Origin: Parietichytrium sp. I65-24A
Taxonomy: Eukaryota; Sar; Bigyra; Thraustochytrida; Thraustochytriidae
Assembly (NCBI GenBank): GCA_012862575.1
Contig: BLSF01000025.1
Location: 310,001-374,000 of the forward strand
Length of the DNA stretch: 64,000 bases
Direction of reading: 5' to 3'
Shown: positions 42,390-51,817 of the stretch, piece by piece
How the letters are laid out: each line of letters begins with the position of its first letter
How positions within the stretch are numbered: the stretch's first letter is position 1
Notes under the pieces: generated by a model
What the model was told of the DNA's origin: nothing
Database searches by the model: none
What the model saw: only the letters and a program-made list of their open reading frames with translations
Position numbers and translations under genes: made by a program

Positions 42390-44249
42390 TCACCGTCAGC
42401 ACATGTGTTGGGCTGGCACAAAACCGAAATTTTAGAAGCACGGATGCGAAATGCATCGGGTTTTCTGGTTCAGGTGTAAAAGATCGACTCTGTCAAGCAA
42501 GCAGTCAACCGAACCCCACGAGTTGCGGGGGTTACTAAGAAGTGTTGGAGGGAGATGAGTACGGACGTATGGGCTGTGACGCCCACAAGATGTGCGATTC
42601 CCCTCGCGACTGCGGATGACTGACAGTGAAATGAATGTCCTTGACGAGAAACTGCGGTCAATACTTTCTATGCTCACCACGGCCAGTGATCCAACTAATT
42701 AGACTCTTCTCAAGACCGCACCTAGCCTATCTTTCGATGTCTTCCCAACCTGCAGGTTTCGCTTGGAGAATTTCCATACATTTTCATGAACAAAGATATC
42801 ACAGGTCGCCTCAATTTTATGAAAGGTCAGTCTATTGAAAACACGTGCGGTTGTGAATTTCAACGTATTGTCAATCAATCAAAATAACGATCAATTGGGC
42901 CCGACCCAAAGCATCCACAGAAGTTCTAAAGGCATCATGTCTGTGCGCTAGGTGGTGATACAATACATCGATGACACATCAAGCTAGGCTAGACGAGAAA
43001 AAAGAGCTGCATTCCCATGTTCATAAATTCATAATGAACATGAACAGGACGCGGCTTGTGGCATCCAGAACCAGCTCAGCACGAGTGTTGAAATTGGAGA
43101 ACTGGAGACCGTAAGATTTCTCAACTTACTCTCATCTGCAGCGCGACAAACTTAACTTTCTCGAGAAAAGATCAGTCTTGCGCTTCCTGCAGTGATCTTT
43201 CGGAAAACAACGCACAAGTTGTTTGCTCGCTCTGCGATCTCAAGGGCCCAGCAGCACCCTTGCAAAACGGAATGTGCCATGCTTACAACATGTTGATGCA
43301 TGATATTGCATGATGGGTTCATGAGATGGACACTAGCCTTTGCCTCTAATGACAATTAGCTGGTACACACCGAAGCGTTCTCTGCTCCTCTGCTCATTTA
43401 TGGATTTCTAGCTCTTTGCTGCGGGCACATTCTCCTCTTTTTTTTCTCGAGCGGCGATACACATGCCCTAGTACGCAGGGTCCCGCCGTTTTAGCCAACT
43501 TCAAAGTCAACTTGCCGGCTCTTCATACCGGGAAGCTTTGTACTCTCAGATCGCAAATGGCCGAGCTTCAAGTCCTGTTCTGACAATTCAGAGCCATTCT
43601 TTTTGAGCCGAGACCGCCTCGAGGCGCACTGCGATGCACAGTGCTGCCACTCCAATCCTAGTCTAACCGCTAACACTTACTGCTGTAGGTGTGGTACTGT
43701 GGTCTCTGTAGCACGCTACGGCACGAGCACTAACAACGCCAATAGCTGTTCACTAATCGTGCCAACGAGCGTGACCAGTGGTACTCTATCACTACCGAAT
43801 ACTCTAAATTCTTCAGTATTGCTCTGGTGAGGGAAGGGCATTAACGACCAACTAGAGAGCAGGTAAGGAAATATGAAGACTAGCTCAGAGGAGAGACACT
43901 ACCTTTGATAGCTAGATACGCTAGTAGAGCTCTCCTGGCATTCGTAGGTATTCGTAGAGAGAGAATCACACGCAGAGAGTAGGTGCTCTAGCTAGTCTCT
44001 AGCTAGAGTAGCTACTGATAGTACAGCCAGATGTGTTATAAAGTTGCGGTAACGGCGATCATGATGAAGCGATGGACGAGATGGATGAGATGGATGGCAG
44101 GCTGGGAAGAGCGTTTGAAGCACGTGTTTGCAGTGCATATAGGCAGGCTTCCACGGTGGAAGAGCCAAAACGCACCAGTCGATTAACAGCACACATTCAC
44201 ACATTCACGCATTCACGCATTCGCTGGGCGTCGAGCAGGTCGAGCGCAG
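42390..44249. other. Gene-poor region
   Basis: If the exon at 42228 is real, its upstream exon should be here, but I could not identify it. The stretch from 43660 to 44030 is full of CTAG and TAGCTA words. A GATGGA/ATTCACGC set of short duplications precedes the TTL-like gene (44070-44220). No tRNA was recognised. Confidence 0.4.
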
Positions 44250-45554
44250 ATGAAAGTAAGGGTGCAGTGCGCAGAGACTTCGCGGCTGTGCGTGGCTTGG
44301 ACGTTTCGTGACCCGTGGTACGAGCATGTGGAGCGCGCTCTGGAGAAGATCGGTGCCTGCCAGAGGGGCAGATGCGGGTCGTTGGAAACCGTGCGCATGG
44401 AGGAGTCGCCGATAACCGTGAGGTGTGAACACGGCCATGAACATGCCATTCCGTTCTGGGTGAATCAGTCGCGTTCCAAGCTCAAACACGAGAGCGTGGA
44501 GGCTTCATCAAGCTGCTTTACTGTCAAATTGTATGTTCTCGGAGAAGAGATCGATAGCGCGGCTGATTACCCTTCGTCCTCCTCGTTTCCGAAACAAAAC
44601 GACACTCTCCTGTACACTATGGCGGACATCAGTTTTCTCTTTTGGTACCTCGAGTCCAAGCACTTGCTGGCCAAATACAAAGGCGATTCCGGCCTCGTGC
44701 CCGAATCTTATGCGTTGTCTTGGGACGCGTCCGCTGAATACATAGATAGTGAGTTTGGCAGGCAAATCACGAGCGAAGAACCTTATGTTCTCAAACGTGA
44801 CGGCGGTTCGAGTGGCTATGACGTGCACTTTGTCACGGACGTCCAAGACGTGCACAGGCTGATGCAGCAAGCACAAGAAATGGAAGAGGCGCTTCCATTT
44901 CTGGAGGATCGCGCCGTCGCGAACTGGTGTATACAAAAATTTCTCTCCGACCTGATGACTCTTCAGCATCCTGACGGCAACCTTCCCGAGGCTCGACACA
45001 AATTCCACATTCGTACGTACACTGTGTCTGTGGGCACCAGGGTCTGGATGTACAAAACTTTCGAAATTCGTCTCGCACAAAACCCGGTTGCAGCGGAGGA
45101 CTCGCTCTTTGAAGACCTTGGGCAGCACTTGACGAATGGTGCAAACTACAACGGGGCAGGCCGCCGATATTTGTCCACGGAGTTTTCCGAGTTGGACTTT
45201 TTAGAGACCGCGATTCCGGAATTCCTTTTGCAGCTTATCGATCCTGAGCAAGAGCCTGACACAAGCTCTGAAATTGGCTTTGAAGGCTGCAGGGAAACAG
45301 GTTGGCGCGACTTTGATCAGTATCCGGCTGCTGCAAAGCAGAGCCTCTCCGCGTGCTCCATCATTGGACACGATATCATGGTTGATTCTCAGGGGAGACT
45401 GTTCCTCTTGGAGAGTAACCACTCACCCAGTGCTCCACCTGCAGATTTGGATGATCCTCAATTTCTAGCCCATCTCGACACCCTTATTAAGGACCTGTTC
45501 AAGTTGTTGTTGGCCCCAAATGCTGATCATGAACCTTTTCTCCACCTGCTCTAG
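44250..45554 (+). CDS. Tubulin-tyrosine-ligase-like (TTL family, ATP-grasp) protein (434 aa)
   Basis: Start ATG at 44250; context is weak (C at -3) and the frame is open upstream without another ATG. TTL-type ATP-grasp blocks occur in the right order. YVLKRDGGSSGYDVHFV at about 179 is the nucleotide-binding lysine loop. WCIQKFLSDL follows at about 229. KFHIRTYTVSVGTRVWMYKT is the R-x-Y strand. HLTNGANYNG corresponds to the HLTN motif of TTLs. IIGHDIMVDSQGRLFLLESN at about 370 carries the acidic metal-binding E-x-N. The first 110 residues match nothing I know. TTL/TTLL enzymes add Tyr, Glu or Gly to tubulin tails. The divergent sequence leaves the acceptor open: it may modify another protein. 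Confident on fold, not on substrate. Confidence 0.78.
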   Translation: MKVRVQCAETSRLCVAWTFRDPWYEHVERALEKIGACQRGRCGSLETVRMEESPITVRCEHGHEHAIPFWVNQSRSKLKHESVEASSSCFTVKLYVLGEEIDSAADYPSSSSFPKQNDTLLYTMADISFLFWYLESKHLLAKYKGDSGLVPESYALSWDASAEYIDSEFGRQITSEEPYVLKRDGGSSGYDVHFVTDVQDVHRLMQQAQEMEEALPFLEDRAVANWCIQKFLSDLMTLQHPDGNLPEARHKFHIRTYTVSVGTRVWMYKTFEIRLAQNPVAAEDSLFEDLGQHLTNGANYNGAGRRYLSTEFSELDFLETAIPEFLLQLIDPEQEPDTSSEIGFEGCRETGWRDFDQYPAAAKQSLSACSIIGHDIMVDSQGRLFLLESNHSPSAPPADLDDPQFLAHLDTLIKDLFKLLLAPNADHEPFLHLL

Positions 45555-45968
45555 CTCGCAGCACGCGCCAGCCCCTGATTAGCAAGAGGCACTTCGTCCG
45601 TCGCTTGTTGACGAACAAGAGTAGTCTCGGGCCACTGCCCCGAAAAGGGCAGTAACAGCTTCAAATCTTTATCGAACTTACTGTTAGTGACCGTAATCAA
45701 TCATGTTTATTTCCACAAGCTCGTCTTCTCCGACGAACGTCTCGAGAATCATTTAACCTCATCCGCCCGTGCTTTTCAGCCGAGCGCCTTGATTAAAAAG
45801 CTCCGCTTACCATACTAAAAACTTGGGCTCTCAGTCAGAGATAGTCAGAGCCAAGTATGTGCTCGGCATTGTACTAATTAGAAGTCCAACTCTATTTATC
45901 TTGGACAAACGAAAGACGGAGCCGCAAGAGCGTTCGAACGGCACTTGGGTCTTCGCGAGCATGAGCAG
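45555..45968. other. Intergenic: TTL-like 3' end and OGT-fusion promoter
   Basis: 0.4 kb between two plus-strand genes. A TCTATTTATC stretch at 45891 lies about 75 bases upstream of the OGT-fusion ATG and could be a weak TATA element. An out-of-frame ATG lies at 45961 (separate entry). Confidence 0.4.
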
Positions 45969-45981
45969 ATGGGCGGGCTGA
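45961..45981 (+). promoter_or_regulatory. Upstream ORF overlapping the OGT-fusion start codon
   Basis: ATG at 45961 opens a six-codon frame (MSRWAG) ending TGA at 45979-45981, so it spans the main ATG at 45969 in a different frame. Its context (A at -3) is better than that of the main start (C at -3). If the mRNA leader includes it, most scanning ribosomes would be diverted, which would hold output low or make it conditional. If transcription starts between 45961 and 45969 it has no effect. Confidence 0.5.
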
Positions 45982-48900
45982 AGCTTCTCGCGTTGTTCCT
46001 GCTATGTTGCTGTGCTCGAGGCGGCTCGAAAGAGGCTGGTACGGAGGCAGGAGGAGCGGCGGAGGCAGAGGCAGAGGCAGTTTTTGTGCGTAGCTCGGAG
46101 CGCGGAGTCCACGACAAAGATCTGCTGGAAGCGCTCTCGGCGTACCAGTCAGGGAAGGCGGAATTGGCGGGCAGAATTTTCGCCCGGAAAGTTGAGTTGG
46201 AGCCCAGGAACGTGGACGCATGGCACGTGTTCGGAGTGGTGGACCTGCTGGAGAAAAGGGTTGCCGAGGCGGTGGACAAGTTTGAATTGGCAACCCGATT
46301 GGATGGAACAAGAGCAGACATTTGGTCCAACCTTGGCGAGGCGTATCGGCTCGCGGGTGAGCTTCCTAAGGCAATCGCGGCGCTCAAGAAAGGCCTCGAG
46401 CAATCAGAAACGCCTGAACTTCACCTCAACCTTGGGACTGCACTCGAAGATATCGGAGATGCAAGCGGAGCACTGCAAGCATATCATCGCGCGCTGGCGC
46501 GAGCGCATGACTCTGGCAACAAGCGCATGGCAGAAAAGATTGCCAACGCGTATGCAAGGATAGGAGCGTCCGAGCTGGCGATAGAGACTTCCCTGACTTG
46601 GAGTGACGGGCTCTCTGGAGTATGCAGCAGCATGCTGGATGGCGGTGTCCGAGAAATTAGAGCAAAGAACCTTAATTCAGCAGAGCTCCAGCTGCGAAGC
46701 GCTCTCCAGTGCTTCGAATTGAAGCTTGACCGCTTAAAAAATGACGTCGACAGGGCTGAAGAGAACCACATAAAGTCTAGACAGGCGACAGCCCATTGTC
46801 TGCTTGGAACTTTGTACTTTAGTTTGCAGAACGACTATATTCGCGCTGCGCAAGAGTATTCTAAGGCACTGAGAATCGACGCATCACACGCTCTTGCACA
46901 CAACAACTATGGCTCCCTCCTCTGGCAAATGGGGTATGAGCAAGAATCAATGTTGCATCTTCATGAGGCGAGTCGCCTAGACCCAACGATGGCTGAGCCA
47001 AACGTGAATCTCGCAAACTCGTACTATGAGTTTGGCGATATCAATCTCGCAAAGAAGCATTATAAGATCGCAATTTCTAAAAATCCCGGGCTAGAAGCGT
47101 CATTAAGAATGCGGATGCTCTCTTTGACGAGGCCAATTTTACCAGCATGTACCAGTCGACAGAACTGTACAAACGTCTGGCGAGTGCCCATCGGTAAGGT
47201 TGTAAAGAACACTATGAAGCTTGCGATGGACGCACAAGTTGGCAATAAACCTTGGCTAATCGAAGATCCAGTTCACCATGTCGAGCGGCTTCCATTCTTC
47301 AACGTGTATCAAGGCGAAAACGAATTCTTCTTCCAGGCAAGAGTACATCGTTTATACATGGCCACCATGCCATTCATCCTGTCGGAAGAAGCTAACGCGC
47401 TTCCAGCTTCGCCATCCTGTGACGCGTTGCTGACTGGCCAGGCGCCATCTATAAAGGTTGGTTTTGTCTCCAAGTTTTGGCACGATAATCATCCACATGG
47501 GCAGCTCCTCGCAGGTGTCATATCCGGCTTGCGACAACTGCAGCGCGTAGACAAGGTCTACGTTCTCTCCATTCCGAACCCACGCGGGGGGCCATCAAAG
47601 GACCTTTTCGATGCAGTTGGCGACCCTGAGAGAGTTGTCGACCTCAAAGGTGGGCTAAGTGGAGCAATGAAAACCATCTCAGCGCTTTGTTTAGATGTCC
47701 TCATTTACGCGGACACAATGAGCGAACCGGTCTCACACTTTCTGACCAACTTTCGCTTGGCTCCTGTGCAAGCCTCTTTCTGGGGCAATCCGATCACGGC
47801 TGGTACAAGAAACCTTGACTACTTTATTAGTGGAGATTGGATGGAGCCGGGTTGTGCTGCCATCTGGTGCTCTCCGCACCATGCCCCCCACTACCATGAG
47901 CAGCTGGTGCGTCTCCCCGGGCAAGCCATACATTATCGTTCCATCAACGTTCCAGCCAAAGCGAGAGCAGCGGTGCAACGAAAGAAAGCGAACTGCATGG
48001 AAGCTAATAGGGTAGTTTTCGGCGTCTTACAGAGCACTTTCAAACTTCACCCAGCATTCGACCTCGTACTTAATCGCATTCTCGATGCAGTACCCAACAG
48101 CGAAATCTTGTTCTTGGAAGGCAGGAAAGCTAATTGGACTGTGCTTCTGAGAGAGAGGTTTCTTCAGACAATTCCCCTGGGTGCTGGAAGGATTGCCTTC
48201 TTGCCCAGAGTATCCTCCAGCGAGGAGTATTTCCAGCTTTTGGCAAAATGTGACATCATTTTGCACCCTTTCCCTTTCGGAGGTTCGAAGACCTCTCTCG
48301 ACGCGCTTCTTCTCGGCCTTCCACTGGTTGCCATGAATGGCGCTTTCCTTCGTGGAAGAATGGCTTTTGCGTACTTGAAGAAACTCGGACTCACACACTT
48401 CGTGGCAAATGACGCGGACCACTACGTTACTATTGCAACTCAACTGGCGCGAGACTGTACCCCGCGATTGTCATTCATGACCGCTCTGAACTCTGCGGCT
48501 GAGGACACTCTTCTGAATGACGAATCTGTCGTGAAAGCATGGGAGCAATGGATGCTCAGAGCAGTAGACTCCGCGCGACTAGAGCTAAAACTCAGCGAAC
48601 AGATTCGCATTCTGAAGGGTGAGATCGGAAGAGCAAATAACTCTGGCAATTTGCATGGAGCGCTGCAGCTGTCGCAGGCTATTCTTGGTCTTGGGGCCAC
48701 GGATACAAATACATTGAATGACCATGGAGCAATTCTCAAGCAGCTAGGGCAGCTTCAACCAGCTGTCGAGTATTTCCGTCAAGCAGTCCAAGCTAATTCG
48801 CGGAATTATGTGGCGTTAAACAATCTCGGAGTGACTTACAATGAAATTGGTGACCTCGACATGGCCGAAACGGCTTTCAATGCTTCATACAACAGTAATC

Positions 48901-49940
48901 GCACGTACCCGGGTGCCGTGTACAATCTTGGCAAGCTTCTCGAACGGCGAAACAGGACAGATGCTGCCTTCGGGCTGTATGCTTCGTATCTCAACGTTAG
49001 TGCTTTGGCTCCTGTTGAGCGGGCTGCTGTCCTCATTCTGTCCCTGTTTCGCTTTAACTCGGCCCAGAGTAAGGAAGTTGCTGGGCAACTCGATGAATCT
49101 TCAAGGAGAAAGCTTGCACACCTTCAGAGCGCTCGTCAATTTATTGAAATTGCCAACAGTGCAGTCCAGCTTATGGATCCCGCTGACTTTAACTTTGCCC
49201 AAATCACACACCAGTTTCTTGTCGCCGAAACGTGCCAGAGTATGACGGTGACTAGGATTGCAATCGTGACGCAGCTCTATCATCCAATGATGCAGTCCCG
49301 ACATCTGGATCTCTACTCTGCGTTCACTACGAACCTTCACAACGATTACATACAGGAGATTCACCTACTGGCTGAACCTGGATTTAACTTGGCCGACTTT
49401 TGTCAGAAAGGTAGAATATTGTCTGATGGGCCAAGCTGTACAGATGCACTGATAAGAGAGAAAGTCGTGTTGAGAAAACACCCCGGTCGGATCACTTTTG
49501 CGGAAGGGTTCGCCTACATCAACGCGAATCTTGCGGGGAAATATGCCTTTCTGGTAAATGCAGACATTGCTTTCGATGACTCTCTTTCTCGCCTGCCTGG
49601 CCTTATGCCTCAGGGGCGACACATGCTTGGGCTCTCGAGGTGGGAGCGCGACGCGCACGGGTCGTGGTATTGGGCTCCGAGGATCGATTCACAGGATGCT
49701 TGGGGTTACCTGCCGCCCCTTGCAATTGACTTGTCGGAACTCAACATAGAGCTTGGTCGCCCGCGTTGCGACAATCGCGTCGCCAGCGTACTTGAAAAAG
49801 GAAATGTAACCCTCATGAACCCGAGCCTTGACATTCGTATCCTGCACCATCACAGTTTTAGGGAAAACACAAAAACATCACCAGTACCTGGAGATGGCCA
49901 GGTAATTCTGCTGGAGTTGCCGCGGTTTACCTCACTCTAG
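45969..49940 (+). CDS. Signal-peptide TPR / O-GlcNAc-transferase-like / TPR / glycosyltransferase-like fusion (1323 aa)
   Basis: Start set at ATG 45969; the longer frame begins at TTG. Residues 1-20 (MGGLKLLALFLLCCCARGGS) look like a signal peptide. TPR units fill about 45-215 and 275-400 (for example NVDAWHVFGVVDLLEKRVAEA). A GT41 (OGT/SPY/SEC) catalytic region lies at about 494-840. It contains GFVSKFWHDNHPHGQLLAG (catalytic-His area), ASFWGNPITAG, VVFGVLQSTFKLHP (Lys equivalent to the UDP-contacting Lys of OGT) and HPFPFGGSKTSLDALLLGLP. A second TPR block follows at about 870-1010. The last 230 residues (about 1090-1323) look like a GT-A-type transferase: LVNADIAFDDSL with an Asp-rich site, then LSRWERD and PRIDSQDAWGYLPP. 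OGT normally acts in cytosol and nucleus; this one appears secretory and perhaps bifunctional. Acceptor unknown. Confidence 0.85.
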   Translation: MGGLKLLALFLLCCCARGGSKEAGTEAGGAAEAEAEAVFVRSSERGVHDKDLLEALSAYQSGKAELAGRIFARKVELEPRNVDAWHVFGVVDLLEKRVAEAVDKFELATRLDGTRADIWSNLGEAYRLAGELPKAIAALKKGLEQSETPELHLNLGTALEDIGDASGALQAYHRALARAHDSGNKRMAEKIANAYARIGASELAIETSLTWSDGLSGVCSSMLDGGVREIRAKNLNSAELQLRSALQCFELKLDRLKNDVDRAEENHIKSRQATAHCLLGTLYFSLQNDYIRAAQEYSKALRIDASHALAHNNYGSLLWQMGYEQESMLHLHEASRLDPTMAEPNVNLANSYYEFGDINLAKKHYKIAISKNPGLEASLRMRMLSLTRPILPACTSRQNCTNVWRVPIGKVVKNTMKLAMDAQVGNKPWLIEDPVHHVERLPFFNVYQGENEFFFQARVHRLYMATMPFILSEEANALPASPSCDALLTGQAPSIKVGFVSKFWHDNHPHGQLLAGVISGLRQLQRVDKVYVLSIPNPRGGPSKDLFDAVGDPERVVDLKGGLSGAMKTISALCLDVLIYADTMSEPVSHFLTNFRLAPVQASFWGNPITAGTRNLDYFISGDWMEPGCAAIWCSPHHAPHYHEQLVRLPGQAIHYRSINVPAKARAAVQRKKANCMEANRVVFGVLQSTFKLHPAFDLVLNRILDAVPNSEILFLEGRKANWTVLLRERFLQTIPLGAGRIAFLPRVSSSEEYFQLLAKCDIILHPFPFGGSKTSLDALLLGLPLVAMNGAFLRGRMAFAYLKKLGLTHFVANDADHYVTIATQLARDCTPRLSFMTALNSAAEDTLLNDESVVKAWEQWMLRAVDSARLELKLSEQIRILKGEIGRANNSGNLHGALQLSQAILGLGATDTNTLNDHGAILKQLGQLQPAVEYFRQAVQANSRNYVALNNLGVTYNEIGDLDMAETAFNASYNSNRTYPGAVYNLGKLLERRNRTDAAFGLYASYLNVSALAPVERAAVLILSLFRFNSAQSKEVAGQLDESSRRKLAHLQSARQFIEIANSAVQLMDPADFNFAQITHQFLVAETCQSMTVTRIAIVTQLYHPMMQSRHLDLYSAFTTNLHNDYIQEIHLLAEPGFNLADFCQKGRILSDGPSCTDALIREKVVLRKHPGRITFAEGFAYINANLAGKYAFLVNADIAFDDSLSRLPGLMPQGRHMLGLSRWERDAHGSWYWAPRIDSQDAWGYLPPLAIDLSELNIELGRPRCDNRVASVLEKGNVTLMNPSLDIRILHHHSFRENTKTSPVPGDGQVILLELPRFTSL

Positions 49941-50081
49941 CTTCGGCTTTGTTGCCAACGCGGGATCAGTAAAATATTAATTGCGCTTTTAAAATTAGAT
50001 TACTAATATTGCTTTGACTTTAAATCATTCTTCTCTATACAAAAGCACCTGTTTTCGTCAGGCCCTCGTGAGCGTGCGCAC

Positions 50082-50753
50082 TCAGAGATGGGACTGTGGG
50101 CGAGAGTCGCCAACCCGCGGCAGGTCATTCAGCTCGCGGACAAGCGCGTCGGTTGTCACCTGGCGACAGAAGCCGCCGAGCTCTCGCAGAGCAAACTCAT
50201 GTCTCTCCATCGTCAGCGTGAAGCACGCATCTGTCACCACAGTCACCAAGTATCCCAGATCGCATGCGTGCCTCACTGCAGAGGACACGCACTGATCCGT
50301 GAGCATACCGACGATAACGAGCTGCCGCACGCCGAGGTTTCTTAGCACATAGTCAATGTTTGTGGACACGAACACGTCGCAGGACGTCTTGGGGATCACC
50401 ATTTCATCTGCAACGGGCCGCACGCGCTCGTCCACTTGCGCATCAAAGCAGCCTTTCGGCAAGTTGAACCCGGAGATCTTGTAGTCCAAGCTCCTATCGC
50501 GCCCGTCCTTCGTCAGGCTCTCGATCACCGTGAACATCACCTCCACCCCGCTCCTCCTCGCTGCTGATTGCACTCTCGCGATCTTCTCCACGAACGCCTC
50601 GCGTCTGGCCGCGTCGGCAGCCGGCAAGTCCCCGTCGTACAACACGCCGCTCGGAGCGAGGCTCCCATTCTGCACGTCCACAACAAGCACGGCGCTCTGC
50701 TGCGAGCGCAGCGCCACCTCCCGCTCCTCCGTCCTTGGCTCGTAGCTCGCCAT
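50082..50753 (-). CDS. Isochorismatase-fold cysteine hydrolase (223 aa)
   Basis: Start set at ATG 50753 (A at -3); upstream extension begins only at GTG. The whole chain is one isochorismatase-like domain: AVLVVDVQNGS with catalytic Asp26, VIPKTSCDVF with Lys122, and VIVGMLTDQCVSSAVRHA with nucleophile Cys155 and the preceding Gly-Met-Leu-Thr turn. The Asp-Lys-Cys triad is intact, so the enzyme should be active. Family members hydrolyse C-N bonds in nicotinamide, N-carbamoylsarcosine, ureidoacrylate or isochorismate. The segment after strand 2 (SLTKDGRDRSLDYKISGF) resembles the ureidoacrylate/cysteine-hydrolase subgroup more than nicotinamidases, but the substrate is not certain. It converges with the OGT fusion, with only 141 bases between the stops. 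Confidence 0.88.
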   Translation of the reverse strand: MASYEPRTEEREVALRSQQSAVLVVDVQNGSLAPSGVLYDGDLPAADAARREAFVEKIARVQSAARRSGVEVMFTVIESLTKDGRDRSLDYKISGFNLPKGCFDAQVDERVRPVADEMVIPKTSCDVFVSTNIDYVLRNLGVRQLVIVGMLTDQCVSSAVRHACDLGYLVTVVTDACFTLTMERHEFALRELGGFCRQVTTDALVRELNDLPRVGDSRPQSHL

Positions 50754-51817
50754 TCTTGCCTGCTCTCTTCGGCGCTTCCTCTCTTCTCGCGAGCGCCGCC
50801 AGCTCAACTCTGAGCTCAAGGTCCACTTATGTCCACTTATGTCCACTTGCCAAGTTCAAGTTCATGATGAACATTGAACATCATTGAACAACAAGTTCAA
50901 CGTGTTGATTGATTGATTGATTGAGATTGAGATTGAGATTGAGATTGAGATTGAATTGAACTTGAACTTAAACTTAAACTTAAACTTGAAACTTGAACTT
51001 AAACTTGAAACTTGAACTTGAAACTTGAACTTAGTGACTTGACTTGAACTTAGTTTCAAGTTTCAAGTTCAAGTCCAAGTTGGCGGCGTGGTGAACGGAT
51101 ATCCATTGGACAACATAGACAACTTTTTTGTTTCGGTCCGTGGCTGGCGAAATGGACTTGGCGTGAGCGCGGACAGTCGTAGTTGGTGCGAAGGAGGAGC
51201 ATCTTGGGCTGCTGTGAGGTCTTCGTCTTGCGTTGCTGCTCCTGTTCGCATTTAACGTGGGTGGGAAGTTGTTTCGTTTCCGTGCGCACAGCTCATGTCT
51301 TGGGGTGAGACGTCCAGCCGCGAGGCTTCACGATGGCGGCGGGATGTACGAAGAGAGGCAAGGTTGCTCCGTTTTGGACGGCCAAGCGCCGCGGTGGTGC
51401 GAGAGAATCGACAGGTGAGAATTGAAAAAGGTAGGGTGAACGGAACGGAATGGTTTTATTAGATTCGTGCGAGCGCTTGACTGTGCAATGGGCGAAAGGC
51501 TCCGAGAAGGCTCTCGCGTGAATGTCCATATGAGGACCTCTGCAATGGCCTCTGGCCAAAGGGCGGAGCTAACATGTCTCTCGGAAGTCTTTAAATGAGA
51601 TGGGAGCGTCGCTCCTGACGGTCGCCAAATGGAGAGAGGGGTGATGCGGGCTCTCTTCGAGGAACCAGTTGTATAAGTTGCGCCGATTTTTTCGTGGTTT
51701 CAATGCTTGCTGACCAAGTCAAAAAAGGCAGAATACGAGCGCTGATCGCCCCTGCCGCACTGCCGAGAATTACTTGAGTGGAAATGGCCCTGAATGATTC
51801 TGCGAGGTGGAGGTCGG
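50754..51817. other. Intergenic region with compound satellite
   Basis: Between the isochorismatase-fold gene start and the UFC1 3' end. The main content is a compound array at 50906-51074. The rest (51080-51800) holds no convincing gene. Confidence 0.5.
50906..51074. repeat. Compound satellite: GATT, GAGATT, then (TTGAAC/TTAAAC)T units
   Basis: A run of GATT (five), then GAGATT (five), then about fifteen 6-7-base AACTTGA/AACTTAA units with AAACTTG variants. The stepwise unit change suggests successive slippage from a common AT-rich seed. It lies about 150 bases upstream of the isochorismatase-fold start. Confidence 0.9.

Noticed and set aside
43881-43950. TAGCTCAGAGGAG word resembling a tRNA D-loop
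   Set aside because: No acceptor stem, anticodon stem or TTCRANNC loop could be paired around it. No tRNA or rRNA gene was recognised anywhere in the window.
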